Below, piece after piece: positions 20,836-29,385 of a DNA stretch of 64,000 nt. The translations under genes were made by a program, and so were the position numbers. The notes under the pieces are model-generated. The model did no database searches. It worked only from the letters and a program-made list of their open reading frames with translations, and was not told the DNA's origin. This DNA is from Helicobacteraceae bacterium (GTDB taxonomy: Bacteria > Campylobacterota > Campylobacteria > Campylobacterales > SZUA-545): NCBI GenBank assembly GCA_031275395.1, contig JAISOU010000042.1:32037-96036 (forward strand), given 5' to 3'. Position 1 is the first letter of the stretch, and every line of letters begins with the position of its first letter.

Positions 20836-21789
20836 ATGAAAAAGTTAATGAAATTAACGTTGGCGATCGGCGCGATCGTTTCGTTTGCGTTTGGAGCGCC
20901 CAAAGCGGAGCTACGCATTGGCGCGCAACCTTACCCTCTCTACGCCCCGTTATGGGCGGCGAAAGAGCTTGGTTATTTGGACGAAGAGTTCAAAAAAGTC
21001 GGCGCGACATATACGTGGAACGTCTTTGGCAATGGACCGCTTGTAAATGAAGGCGTGCGCGGCGGTAGCATAGATTTAGGAATGATGGCCGATCTGCCCG
21101 CTATTATCGCTAAATCCGTAGGTTTGGACATTGTGATTTTCTCCAATTTCGGCATTGGGGAAAAGGCGCTCGCGCTGATCGTGCCTACCAATTCGCCCAT
21201 TAAAGAGGTTAAGGACATTAAGGGCAAAAAGATCGCCTACGGCAAAGGCACTTACGCTCAACATTTATTGGCGATTTTGGTTAATAACAGCGGCTTAAAA
21301 AATAGCGACTTCGAGCATATCAATCTCGCCGCCGGCGATATTCCAACCGCGATAAGAACGGGGCAGATCGACGGCGCGGTAATCTGGGAGCAGTATATTA
21401 GTTTGCTCACGGTTACTGGCGACGCGCGAGTGGTAGCCGACGGGACGGGTATTAAGTTGGGCAACAATATATCCTATATTAAGAAAGATTTTGCCCAAAA
21501 ACACCCCGAAGTTTTAAGCGCGTATATTAAAGCGGTAGAGCGCGGTTCGCAGTATATAAACAACAACAATAAAGACGCGGCAAAACTGCTATCAAATACT
21601 TTCAAAACTCCACCCGAAACGTTGGAATTGGTTTTCTCGCACTTCGAGTATTACGCCAAGTTTCTACCGCGCGATATTGCGGAGATCGAGAAGGTGAAAA
21701 ACTACGTCTTAAAAGAAAAAATTATCGCCAGAGACGTAAATATCAACGAGTTCGTTACGACCAAGTATATCGAAAGGGCGGGTATATGA
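20836..21789 (+). CDS. SsuA-like ABC substrate-binding protein 1
   Basis: A periplasmic binding protein of the aliphatic sulfonate/nitrate/taurine (NMT1-like) type. Signal peptide MKKLMKLTLAIGAIVSFAFG is followed by two lobes: LRIGAQPYPLYAPLWAAKEL, GATYTWNVFGNGPLVNEG, DIKGKKIAYGKGTYAQHLL and ADGTGIKLGNNISYIKKDF. It is the first of three tandem paralogues and overlaps the next by ATGA. A 63-base stretch around 21183-21245 is identical in the third copy, suggesting gene conversion. Confidence 0.85.
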   Translation: MKKLMKLTLAIGAIVSFAFGAPKAELRIGAQPYPLYAPLWAAKELGYLDEEFKKVGATYTWNVFGNGPLVNEGVRGGSIDLGMMADLPAIIAKSVGLDIVIFSNFGIGEKALALIVPTNSPIKEVKDIKGKKIAYGKGTYAQHLLAILVNNSGLKNSDFEHINLAAGDIPTAIRTGQIDGAVIWEQYISLLTVTGDARVVADGTGIKLGNNISYIKKDFAQKHPEVLSAYIKAVERGSQYINNNNKDAAKLLSNTFKTPPETLELVFSHFEYYAKFLPRDIAEIEKVKNYVLKEKIIARDVNINEFVTTKYIERAGI

Positions 21790-22751
21790 AAGGCGCGTTT
21801 ATTGCGCGGTTTGCGGCGATTGCGATCGCGCTTTTTGCCTTCGAGCTTTTCGCCGCGCAAAAGCCGACGCTTCGGATCGCCGCGCAACAGACGCCCGCTT
21901 ACGCTTCGCTATGGGTCGCAAAAGAGCTTGGCTGGTTCGACGAAGAGTTCAAAAAAGTCGGCGCGACATATACGTGGAACGTGTTTTCGGCGGGACCGCT
22001 TGTCAATGAAGCGTTAAGCGCCGACGGCGCGGACTTGGGCGTTTCGGGCGATCAGCCCGCGATCACCGCCAGATCGGCGGGATTGGACGTGATCGTCGTC
22101 GCCAATCTTGGATCGGGCGAGCGCACGATTGGGTTAATCGCGCCGCCAAATTCGTCGCTCAAAACCGTTAAGGATTTCAAGGGCAAGAAGATCGCTTACG
22201 GCAAGGGATCGACGGTGCATCATCTGCTCGATCTGTTGCTCAAGGAAAACGGGTTAAGTAAAAGCGACGTGGAGCATATCAATCTAGGCGCGGAAGATAT
22301 TGGCGCGGCGCTTGATCGCGGCGATGTGGACGGCGCATTGACGTGGGATCACACATTAACAAAGCTGATCTCCGAAGGCCGAGCGCGGCTGATCGCCGAC
22401 GGCTCTGGCATAAAGCTAACCAACCGCGTCAACTACGTAACGCGATCGTTCGCCGAAAAACACCCGGAGGTTATCGCGGCTTATATCAGAGCGATCGATC
22501 GCGGCGCGCAATGGATTGAAGGCGACAATAAAGATGAAGCGTATAAATTGCTCGCGCCAATTTTTAAGCTAGATCGCGACACGTTTAGCAAAGTGTTCGC
22601 CAACCAAAAGCTCTACACAAAGTTTAGCAAGCGCGACCTCGACGAAATCCGATCGGTCAAAGATTATCTGCTAAAAGAGCGATTGATTCGCAACGATATA
22701 GATATCGACAAGTTTATAACGACTAAATATATCGAGGCGGCTGGAATATGA
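21786..22751 (+). CDS. SsuA-like ABC substrate-binding protein 2
   Basis: This is the second tandem paralogue, with a signal peptide ending near FAFELFAAQ. It is the most divergent of the three in the ligand region: SADGADLGVSGDQPAITARS and NLGSGERTIGLIAPPNSS replace the AKSVGLDI and TNSPIKEVKDI blocks of copies 1 and 3. That suggests a different ligand. Start and stop both overlap the neighbours by ATGA. It shares a stretch of about 44 identical bases with copy 1 (GAAGAGTTCAAAAAAGTCGG onward). Confidence 0.85.
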   Translation: MKGAFIARFAAIAIALFAFELFAAQKPTLRIAAQQTPAYASLWVAKELGWFDEEFKKVGATYTWNVFSAGPLVNEALSADGADLGVSGDQPAITARSAGLDVIVVANLGSGERTIGLIAPPNSSLKTVKDFKGKKIAYGKGSTVHHLLDLLLKENGLSKSDVEHINLGAEDIGAALDRGDVDGALTWDHTLTKLISEGRARLIADGSGIKLTNRVNYVTRSFAEKHPEVIAAYIRAIDRGAQWIEGDNKDEAYKLLAPIFKLDRDTFSKVFANQKLYTKFSKRDLDEIRSVKDYLLKERLIRNDIDIDKFITTKYIEAAGI

Positions 22752-23704
22752 GGCGGCTAGGTTGGTTTGCCGCGCTCGCGACGTTACTATTTGCGCCTAA
22801 TCTATTTGGCGCCGAAAAGCCGACGCTTCGGATCGCGACGACGCCATATCCGCTTCACGCGCCGCTATGGATCGCAAAAGAGCTTGGCTATCTGGACGAG
22901 GAACTAAACAAAGTCGGCGCGACATATACGTGGAGCGTTTTTGAAAATGGTCCGCTAATTAACGAGGCGGCAAGAAGCGGCGCTATTGATACGGCGATTT
23001 TAGGCGATCAGCCCGCGATCATCGCTAAATCGGTCGGGCTGGACATTGTGGCGTTTGCCAATATCGCGGCGGGCGAAAAGGCGATGGCGTTGATCGCGCC
23101 TACCAATTCGCCCATTAAAGAGGTTAAGGACATTAAGGGCAAAAAGATCGCCTACGGCAAGGGAACTTACGTACAACATCTGCTCGTTTTGTTGTTGGAA
23201 AAACACGGCGTAAAAAGCGACGACTTCGAGCATATCAATCTAAGCGTCAATGATATTCCGATCGCGTTGGAAAACCGCCAGATCGACGGCGCGCTAATAT
23301 GGGAACATTACATCAGCTTGCTGACGCTTTCGGGCAAAGCGCGGGTGATAGCCGACGGCGAGGGGATAAAGCAAGGCAACATTATCGCCTACGCGCGAAG
23401 CGATTACGCCAAAGCGCATCCGCAAGTTTTGGCGGCGTATATACGCGCTCTTGATCGCGGCGCGCGCTATGTCGGCGATCATCCAAACGAAGCCGCCGCG
23501 CTACTTGCGCCAGCGTATAAGTTGCCGCTTGACGTAACCGCCGCGTCGTTAAAACGAATGGATTTTCACATCAAGTTCGCGCCGCGCGATCTAACGGAGA
23601 TCGCAAGCGTACAGGCTTACTTGCTAAAAGAGAAAATTATCCGCAAAGAAGTTGATATTGCCGACTTTGTTAGCAAGAAATATATTGATTTGGCGGGGAT
23701 TTAG
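22748..23704 (+). CDS. SsuA-like ABC substrate-binding protein 3
   Basis: This is the third tandem paralogue: signal peptide to about residue 21, then LRIATTPYPLHAPLWIAKEL, GATYTWSVFENGPLINEAAR and TNSPIKEVKDIKGKKIAYGK. By motif it is closer to copy 1 than to copy 2. It ends 3 bases before the permease gene. Three binding proteins feeding one permease/ATPase pair is uncommon and points to a broadened set of related ligands. Confidence 0.85.
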   Translation: MRRLGWFAALATLLFAPNLFGAEKPTLRIATTPYPLHAPLWIAKELGYLDEELNKVGATYTWSVFENGPLINEAARSGAIDTAILGDQPAIIAKSVGLDIVAFANIAAGEKAMALIAPTNSPIKEVKDIKGKKIAYGKGTYVQHLLVLLLEKHGVKSDDFEHINLSVNDIPIALENRQIDGALIWEHYISLLTLSGKARVIADGEGIKQGNIIAYARSDYAKAHPQVLAAYIRALDRGARYVGDHPNEAAALLAPAYKLPLDVTAASLKRMDFHIKFAPRDLTEIASVQAYLLKEKIIRKEVDIADFVSKKYIDLAGI

Positions 23705-23707
23705 ATT

Positions 23708-24625
23708 ATGTTAAGACGGGCTGGTTTAGCGGCGCAATATCTAATTCCAACCGCGCTGATTATTATCGCGATCTTGCAGATTCGGCAGCCCAATACTACA
23801 TATCACGTTTTATCTATCGTTTTGCTCTTAACGCTGATCGCGAGTTGGAAGATCACGGGTATTCTCGATTGGAGTAGGCGCTTTACTATAAATCTCGTTT
23901 TATATCTCGTTTTACCCATAGCGCTGATCGCGATTTGGAAGATCGCGGATATTGTCGGCTGGATTCAGCCCTATACTATGCCGCCGCCCGAAGACGTGCT
24001 AATGACGGGCGTCGAGTTTATCAAGGACGGTACGCTTTATCAGCATACCAAAGCGAGCATAATCCGCGTTTTGGAAGGCTTTGCGATCGCGCTGGTTTTG
24101 GCTCTTACGCTTGGGATTGCAATAGGGCTGTCCCCGCAGGTAGATCGCCTGACCAAAGCGATCATACAGGTGGTGCAACCCATTCCGCCAATCGCGTGGA
24201 TACCGCTCGCTATTTTGTGGTTTGGTATCGGCGAAGGATCGAAGATCTATATCATAGCTATCGGCGCGTTTTTCCCAATCTTAATCAATACGATTGAAGG
24301 GATCAGGAATATCGATCCAAAGTTTCTGGAGCTCGCCAAAGTGTACGAAACGTCGCGGCGGCGCGTGATCGCGCGAATAATCCTGCCTGGCGCGGCGCCG
24401 TTTATTATGGCGGGCGTGCGTCTGGGACTTAGTATGGCGTGGATTTGCGTAGTCGCCGCGGAGCTGATCGCGGCTCAGGCGGGAATCGGCTATATGTTGA
24501 TGGACGGGCGCTCGCTCGCTCGTCCCGATATGGTCATTTTGGGAATGTTGATTATCGGCGTCGTTGGAAAGGCGCTTGACGATCTGCTACGCAAGATCAC
24601 AAAAAAGGCGATCAAGTGGCAGTAG
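23708..24625 (+). CDS. ssuC: SsuC-like ABC permease
   Basis: This inner-membrane permease of the nitrate/sulfonate/taurine family carries the coupling loop EGIRNIDPKFLELAKVYETS and the adjacent ILPGAAPFIMAGVRLGLSMAW block. The N-terminus (about 80 residues) has additional hydrophobic segments with an internal near-repeat (LLTLIASWKITGILDW and PIALIAIWKIADIVGW), which is longer than the standard permease. It overlaps the ATPase start by 10 bases. Confidence 0.87.
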   Translation: MLRRAGLAAQYLIPTALIIIAILQIRQPNTTYHVLSIVLLLTLIASWKITGILDWSRRFTINLVLYLVLPIALIAIWKIADIVGWIQPYTMPPPEDVLMTGVEFIKDGTLYQHTKASIIRVLEGFAIALVLALTLGIAIGLSPQVDRLTKAIIQVVQPIPPIAWIPLAILWFGIGEGSKIYIIAIGAFFPILINTIEGIRNIDPKFLELAKVYETSRRRVIARIILPGAAPFIMAGVRLGLSMAWICVVAAELIAAQAGIGYMLMDGRSLARPDMVILGMLIIGVVGKALDDLLRKITKKAIKWQ

Positions 24626-25455
24626 AACCTATTGAGCAAATACGCGATTTAAGCAAGCTGTATCTTACTAAAGACGACGAGCCGCTAGTTCAGGTAGAGC
24701 CTATTTTGCAAATACGCGATTTAAGCAAGACCTTCGTTCGCAAAGACGCGCAAAACCGCGCGCTAAAAGGTATCAATCTGAACGTGGATCGCGGCGAGTT
24801 TATATCGATTATAGGCGCGAGCGGTTGCGGTAAATCAACGTTACTTAGAATTATCGGCGGGCTGGAGACGGCAAGCGAGGGCGAAGCGATCTTTGAAGGC
24901 GAGGCGGTAAGTAAGCCAAGCCGAGATCGCGGTTTTATCTTTCAGGATCATCGTCTATTGCCGTGGCTTACCGTGATCGACAATATCAAGTTCAGCCTGC
25001 CGCCCAATACGGAGGGCGCAAATGAAATCGCTTTGGAGAAGTTGGCGATCGTGGGACTAAGCGGTTTCGAGCGGCGTTATCCGCGAGAGCTTAGCGGCGG
25101 TATGTCGCAAAGGGCGGCGATCGCTAGAGCGCTTGCCAACAATCCAAAACTGCTGCTACTCGACGAGCCGTTCGGGGCGCTTGACGCGATCACGAAAATA
25201 CGCTTACAAGAGGAGATTTTGCGTATTTGGAACGCCGAGAAAATTACGATGATCCTTGTTACGCACGACATAGACGAAGCGGTCTATCTTGGACAGCGCG
25301 TGGTGGTGATGGGCGCGGGCGACATCGACTCGATTCGCCGCATAGAGCTTAGCTCGCCGCGTAACCGCGTAGGCGCTGATTTTGCGCGGCAAAAATCGGC
25401 GATCTACAAAGCCTTTTTCGGCGATCTTGAAGCGCCGTTTACTTATGCGATCTAA
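24616..25455 (+). CDS. ssuB: SsuB-like ABC ATPase with duplicated N-terminus
   Basis: This is the ATP-hydrolysing subunit: Walker A IGASGCGKST, Q-loop FQDHRLLPWL, signature ELSGGMSQRAAIARAL and Walker B LLLLDEPFGALD. The first 25 residues (VEPIEQIRDLSKLYLTKDDE...) are a near copy of the following true N-terminus (VEPILQIRDLSKTFVRKDAQ). This comes from a 75-base tandem duplication. GTG 24616 starts the longer form; no start is obvious between the copies, so the duplication is probably translated. Confidence 0.88.
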   Translation: MAVEPIEQIRDLSKLYLTKDDEPLVQVEPILQIRDLSKTFVRKDAQNRALKGINLNVDRGEFISIIGASGCGKSTLLRIIGGLETASEGEAIFEGEAVSKPSRDRGFIFQDHRLLPWLTVIDNIKFSLPPNTEGANEIALEKLAIVGLSGFERRYPRELSGGMSQRAAIARALANNPKLLLLDEPFGALDAITKIRLQEEILRIWNAEKITMILVTHDIDEAVYLGQRVVVMGAGDIDSIRRIELSSPRNRVGADFARQKSAIYKAFFGDLEAPFTYAI

Positions 25456-25606
25456 ATCGCCGCGAAACCAAAACGAATCTCAAGCGGCGCAATTGATGCG
25501 GCTTAAATTCTAATCGTCGGCGCTTTTTGTGAAAGTCGAACTTTACGCCATTGAAGAATCGCGTTATGTTCCGATATATGAGCAGGTTTTACTCAAAGGA
25601 GATTTC

Positions 25607-26167
25607 ATAAAGCGTCTGTTAAGAGCTTTCTTGGTTCTGCTCGCGTTAAGCGGCAGTTTGTTCGCCGATATATTGTCTGATTACATATCGTGGGTTAGAC
25701 CTTCGCATGTGCGCTATATCTTTGTGTCGACTAATGGCGGCGTAGATTACAATGCAAGCGAAGGGCTTGGGTATTCAAGCTCGAATGGGATTAACTATAC
25801 GTCTCAGTCCGTTGGCAATTATGCGGCATATGTCGGTATTTACGTAAGAGTGTATGTGCAACCTGGCGGGCTTCCCAGCGTAGGTTACGCGCATCTGTAC
25901 GATTACAGCACGGATAGCGAAATTGTATTTACCAACAACGGAAGCAGTATCGCTTATACCTATCCAGCCTCTTACGCAAACGCTGTTTGGGGGCGTATAA
26001 ATGATACGGTTGGTAGTACAGACGACGGCGTAGGTCCGTATTGGGATTGGTTTATTGCAATGCCGTATTTAGGGCAGTCTGATCGCGTTGTTAAAGTGGA
26101 CAGTTGTTTTGTTTATCAATCCAATACCTACTGCAAAACCGCTAGAGTGACGATCAATGGACTTTAA
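25607..26167 (+). CDS. Exported hypothetical protein with an ATA start
   Basis: A strong AAAGGAG (25595-25601) is followed 5 bases later by ATA at 25607. From this codon the protein begins as a textbook signal peptide (KRLLRAFLVLLALSGSLFA, cleavage before DILSD). The alternative GTG at 25529 would put 26 polar residues ahead of that signal and has no ribosome binding site. The mature part (~165 aa) is rich in Tyr, Gly, Ser and Asn, beta-like, with two cysteines near the C-terminus (SCFVYQSNTYC) that could form a disulfide. I recognise no family. It overlaps the next gene, so the two belong together, after the transporter genes. Confidence 0.65.
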   Translation: MKRLLRAFLVLLALSGSLFADILSDYISWVRPSHVRYIFVSTNGGVDYNASEGLGYSSSNGINYTSQSVGNYAAYVGIYVRVYVQPGGLPSVGYAHLYDYSTDSEIVFTNNGSSIAYTYPASYANAVWGRINDTVGSTDDGVGPYWDWFIAMPYLGQSDRVVKVDSCFVYQSNTYCKTARVTINGL

Positions 26168-27014
26168 TCCCCTATCGTCGATTGGCGCTCTTTGGCAAAA
26201 ACCGCTTAATTACGCCAATACAATAAGAGTTAATAATGGCGCAAAGGAGGCTTTGCGTACAAACGCCGTCGCATTGGAAACAAAAACGAAAATAATAGCA
26301 TCCGAACGTTATCAAACTTACAGCGCCAAGATCGACGCGAAGGTTAAAGCAAAAGCCGACGACGCCGCGTTTGTCGTTCAAGAAAGCAAAACCCATACGC
26401 ATACGAGCGTCGTCAATTCGTATGAGCAGGCTGTAAACGACTTTGGCTTGTCCGAAAGAGCGGCGCATACTTTTGCGGCTGTGCGTAACGATATGTACGC
26501 CGAACGATATGGTATTGCGGAAGAGGATCGAATATCCGTAGAAGTAGCGAAAGTTTTCGCGCAAACTACGGACGCTTTCCTTAAAGAGTTTGCGGACAAT
26601 CAGAATTTGCCTGAAGCAACAATGCTAGGGCTTAGCGCGCTTAATTTTTCGCTACCGATTTATTTCCCTAACGATAGCTCGTTTGGCATACCGGTAGAAA
26701 GCTATTACGGCAACCTGAAGGGAGAAAATAAACCCACCCGCGCTATTCCTACGCCGCCAAGCATAGCGAATATAGCCGACGTTTTGCGAGCTAGAATACA
26801 AAATGTTGGTTACGGCAATCCAGATTTCTTAGAGTTTTTCCGCCCATACGAAGGTGAAAGCGACGAGCATTTTGCGCAGAGAGTAGAAGGACGTCGCCTA
26901 AGGTATGAGCTAGAAAAACGATTGATTGCCGCTTACGATGAAGCTATAGCCGCTTCGCCGGAAAAAGCCGATCTGTTCAACATTAAGTTTGCGAATAGCT
27001 GGGTCAAATTGTAG
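26157..27014 (+). CDS. Hypothetical protein (285 aa)
   Basis: ATG 26157 lies within the last codons of the exported-protein gene. The product has no signal peptide or membrane helix. The first ~100 residues are Ala/Lys/Thr-rich and helical, and the remainder is mixed, with a charged end (EGESDEHFAQRVEGRRLRYE). I recognise no domain. Tight packing with flanking genes implies cotranscription. Confidence 0.7.
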   Translation: MDFNPLSSIGALWQKPLNYANTIRVNNGAKEALRTNAVALETKTKIIASERYQTYSAKIDAKVKAKADDAAFVVQESKTHTHTSVVNSYEQAVNDFGLSERAAHTFAAVRNDMYAERYGIAEEDRISVEVAKVFAQTTDAFLKEFADNQNLPEATMLGLSALNFSLPIYFPNDSSFGIPVESYYGNLKGENKPTRAIPTPPSIANIADVLRARIQNVGYGNPDFLEFFRPYEGESDEHFAQRVEGRRLRYELEKRLIAAYDEAIAASPEKADLFNIKFANSWVKL

Positions 27015-27015
27015 G

Positions 27016-27624
27016 ATGGCGAAACAAGCGTTTTTTGCAATAACAATTGTTATAAGCTTGTTTGCTTTATGGTTCATTATAGTGAGTAATAAGGAAAAAG
27101 AATCGGTATTTACAGCACAAAACGTATTGGTAGGCAGCCCCCCTTCAACGACATTTAAAGCAGATTTAGAACCGCTTATAGCAAATATCTCAAAACAAAG
27201 CGGCGTATATATGGATGCTCCGATAGTCAAAACGATGTCTATTCGGGCGAAAAACGCCTATCAACCAAACAGCGTCGCGTCACATAACGCAAAAGATATA
27301 TCCGCTATACTATTGCGTTGTATCTTTGAAAACGAAGAACATTTCAATCTTGTTGTTTTTCCATCCGTAATCATAGAGCCTGAAAAGTATCAACTTATTA
27401 TTAATTCAGATCGAGGCATATACCAAATCGAGCTTGATTTTTTATATTCTTTAGAGGTAGGGAGATCCTATGATTTATTTTTTAACAAAGATCCGTTTTC
27501 CATAGGCGGCATTCGAGCGTTTGACTATGCCGTTCAATCAAACGACGCTATTCAGAAAGCTATGTTAGAACCGCCGCATTTGACGCCGTCGGTTACGCGC
27601 CCTATACTATATGGAAAGGAATAA
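27016..27624 (+). CDS. Membrane-anchored hypothetical protein
   Basis: ATG 27016 follows the previous stop by one base. One N-terminal hydrophobic segment (AFFAITIVISLFALWFIIV) anchors a ~170-residue domain likely on the periplasmic side. I recognise no family. It lies two bases before the PNPOx-like gene. Its AT content is higher than in neighbouring metabolic genes. Confidence 0.7.
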   Translation: MAKQAFFAITIVISLFALWFIIVSNKEKESVFTAQNVLVGSPPSTTFKADLEPLIANISKQSGVYMDAPIVKTMSIRAKNAYQPNSVASHNAKDISAILLRCIFENEEHFNLVVFPSVIIEPEKYQLIINSDRGIYQIELDFLYSLEVGRSYDLFFNKDPFSIGGIRAFDYAVQSNDAIQKAMLEPPHLTPSVTRPILYGKE

Positions 27625-27626
27625 CA

Positions 27627-28118
27627 ATGAACGATAAAAAACCGCGCGAAGCGGCGCTACTAAAAGAGGCGCTCTCGCGCTTTAACGATGAAGGGGCGAT
27701 CAGAGTACTTACGACGCTAGACGAAAACGGCGCGCCGCACCCCGTATGTAAAGGATCTTTGCGTTGGAACGGCGAGACGATCGAATCATGGGAGATTTTG
27801 GAAAGTTCGGAAACCAACCGCAATCTGACGCGCGCGATCTGGTTTGATAAGCCGATCGCGATCTTGCTGATCACGTCCGATAAAAAGGCGTACAAGTTTT
27901 CCGTAAAAGTCTCGCGCAACATTATTGCGGGCAAAGCCTTTACCCGCGAATACGAGGCGGCGCAGAAGCGCTTCAACGGACGCGGGATCGCGGGCGTGTG
28001 GCGCTATGAAATAGTGAGCGTCAAAGACGAAACGCCCGCCGCGCGAATCGACGAGGAACAAAGGGCGCGTCCATACTTTACTCATCTTGATCAACTTGCC
28101 AAAAGGGATAGCCAATGA
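27627..28118 (+). CDS. Pyridoxamine 5'-phosphate oxidase-fold protein
   Basis: The 163-residue product shows the split-barrel pattern of PNPOx-like flavin-binding proteins: GAIRVLTTLDENGAPHPV at the N-terminus, then WFDKPIAILLITSDKKAYKF and a C-terminal VWRYEIVSVKDETP. FMN binding is inferred. ATG 27627 has AAAGGA upstream, and the stop overlaps the first radical-SAM gene as ATGA. In this cluster it might act as a flavin reductase or redox partner, but nothing in the sequence proves that. Confidence 0.65.
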   Translation: MNDKKPREAALLKEALSRFNDEGAIRVLTTLDENGAPHPVCKGSLRWNGETIESWEILESSETNRNLTRAIWFDKPIAILLITSDKKAYKFSVKVSRNIIAGKAFTREYEAAQKRFNGRGIAGVWRYEIVSVKDETPAARIDEEQRARPYFTHLDQLAKRDSQ

Positions 28119-29362
28119 GCGTGAAACGAAGCGAATTAACCTTTGACGAGGTGGCGGCGAAATACCCCAATTTTCCTCGTATGCCGCTACTGAAAATCGA
28201 TATTCAACGGCGCGGCGCGGCATATACGGACGCGGCGTTGGAGCTGTTTGATCCCGCCGTTCATCAAGTCGGCGGCGCGCATATTTTTGGCAACCGCGAC
28301 GGCAAAATTACGGGACGCCCCGAAGGTATGCTACTGCGCGACGGTACGTCGCTGGTCGTTACTACGGCGCCGATCGAGCAAAATCCGTACCTTATCGACG
28401 CGATCGACGGCAAACTTTACGCCGTCGATCAGGGCAAACCGATCGAGCGCGTATGGTACTGGGAAAAACCCGACTATTACGACAAAAAAACAAGCGGCGG
28501 GATCGCAATGCAAAACGTGATCAGCGCGCGACCGCAACGACTATCGCTCTCGCCGTACCGTTACTGCTGGTTTTGGAGCGAGGAAGGCGGCGGAGGGTGT
28601 AAGTTCTGCGATATTGTGAATAATCTGAAGCAGGCAAAAGACGAGATCGGTATGCCGACCAGACTTAATCCCGCCGACATTAAAGAAACGTTAAGCGAGG
28701 CGCTAAAGGAGCGCGGGCGATTTACGGCGATCTGCGTTACGGGCGGTAGCGATATTCGCGGCGATAGTCCGTTCGATAAAGAAGCGGATTATTACATCGA
28801 AACGTTGCAAACGGCGGGCGATTGTTTTAACGTACCCAAAATCCCTATTCAGCTAATCTGCACGGCGATGAAAAAAGATCAGCTCAAACGCATTTACGAT
28901 AACACGCCCGTCTCTAGCGTTACGATGGATATAGAGGTGTTAGACGAGGAACAATTTAACCGCGTTTGTCCTGGCAAAGCGAAGTGGATCGGCTACAAAG
29001 AAATGAAACGCCGACTATTCGACGCGGTCGAGATATTTGGCGAAAACCGCGTGAATACGGGAACGGTGGGCGGCGTGGAACTTACCGAGCCTACGCGCTT
29101 TCGCGACGAGAACGAGGCGTTAGAGCAGTACCTAAGCGAAGCGGACGACTTGGCTAATCACGGCGTGAGCGTTATACACTGCGTGTGGAATCCCAATCCT
29201 GGATCGGCGTACGCTGGAAGGCGCAACGGATCGCTAGAGTATTACGTTCGGCTCGCGCAAGGCTTACAGGAGATTCGGCGGCGGCATAACTTGCTAATCG
29301 ACTTTGACGACTACCGCCGTTGCGGCAACCACCCCGATACCGATTTGGCGCGGGTTTTTTAG
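28115..29362 (+). CDS. Radical SAM-like protein with CX10CX2C motif, copy 1
   Basis: The 415-residue protein has a cysteine cluster YRYCWFWSEEGGGGCKFC (C151, C162, C165), followed by features of a radical-SAM barrel: AICVTGGSD at the glycine-rich strand, PIQLICTAM and RVNTGTVGGVEL. The canonical motif is CX3CX2C; here the first spacing is ten residues. A ~140-residue N-terminal region precedes the cluster, and I recognise no domain in it. It starts by ATGA overlap. A close paralogue follows. The substrate is unknown; the neighbouring genes suggest an organosulfur compound or the product of the monooxygenase. Confidence 0.7.
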   Translation: MSVKRSELTFDEVAAKYPNFPRMPLLKIDIQRRGAAYTDAALELFDPAVHQVGGAHIFGNRDGKITGRPEGMLLRDGTSLVVTTAPIEQNPYLIDAIDGKLYAVDQGKPIERVWYWEKPDYYDKKTSGGIAMQNVISARPQRLSLSPYRYCWFWSEEGGGGCKFCDIVNNLKQAKDEIGMPTRLNPADIKETLSEALKERGRFTAICVTGGSDIRGDSPFDKEADYYIETLQTAGDCFNVPKIPIQLICTAMKKDQLKRIYDNTPVSSVTMDIEVLDEEQFNRVCPGKAKWIGYKEMKRRLFDAVEIFGENRVNTGTVGGVELTEPTRFRDENEALEQYLSEADDLANHGVSVIHCVWNPNPGSAYAGRRNGSLEYYVRLAQGLQEIRRRHNLLIDFDDYRRCGNHPDTDLARVF

Positions 29363-29385
29363 CCGCCTAAAGCAAAGGATAACGT

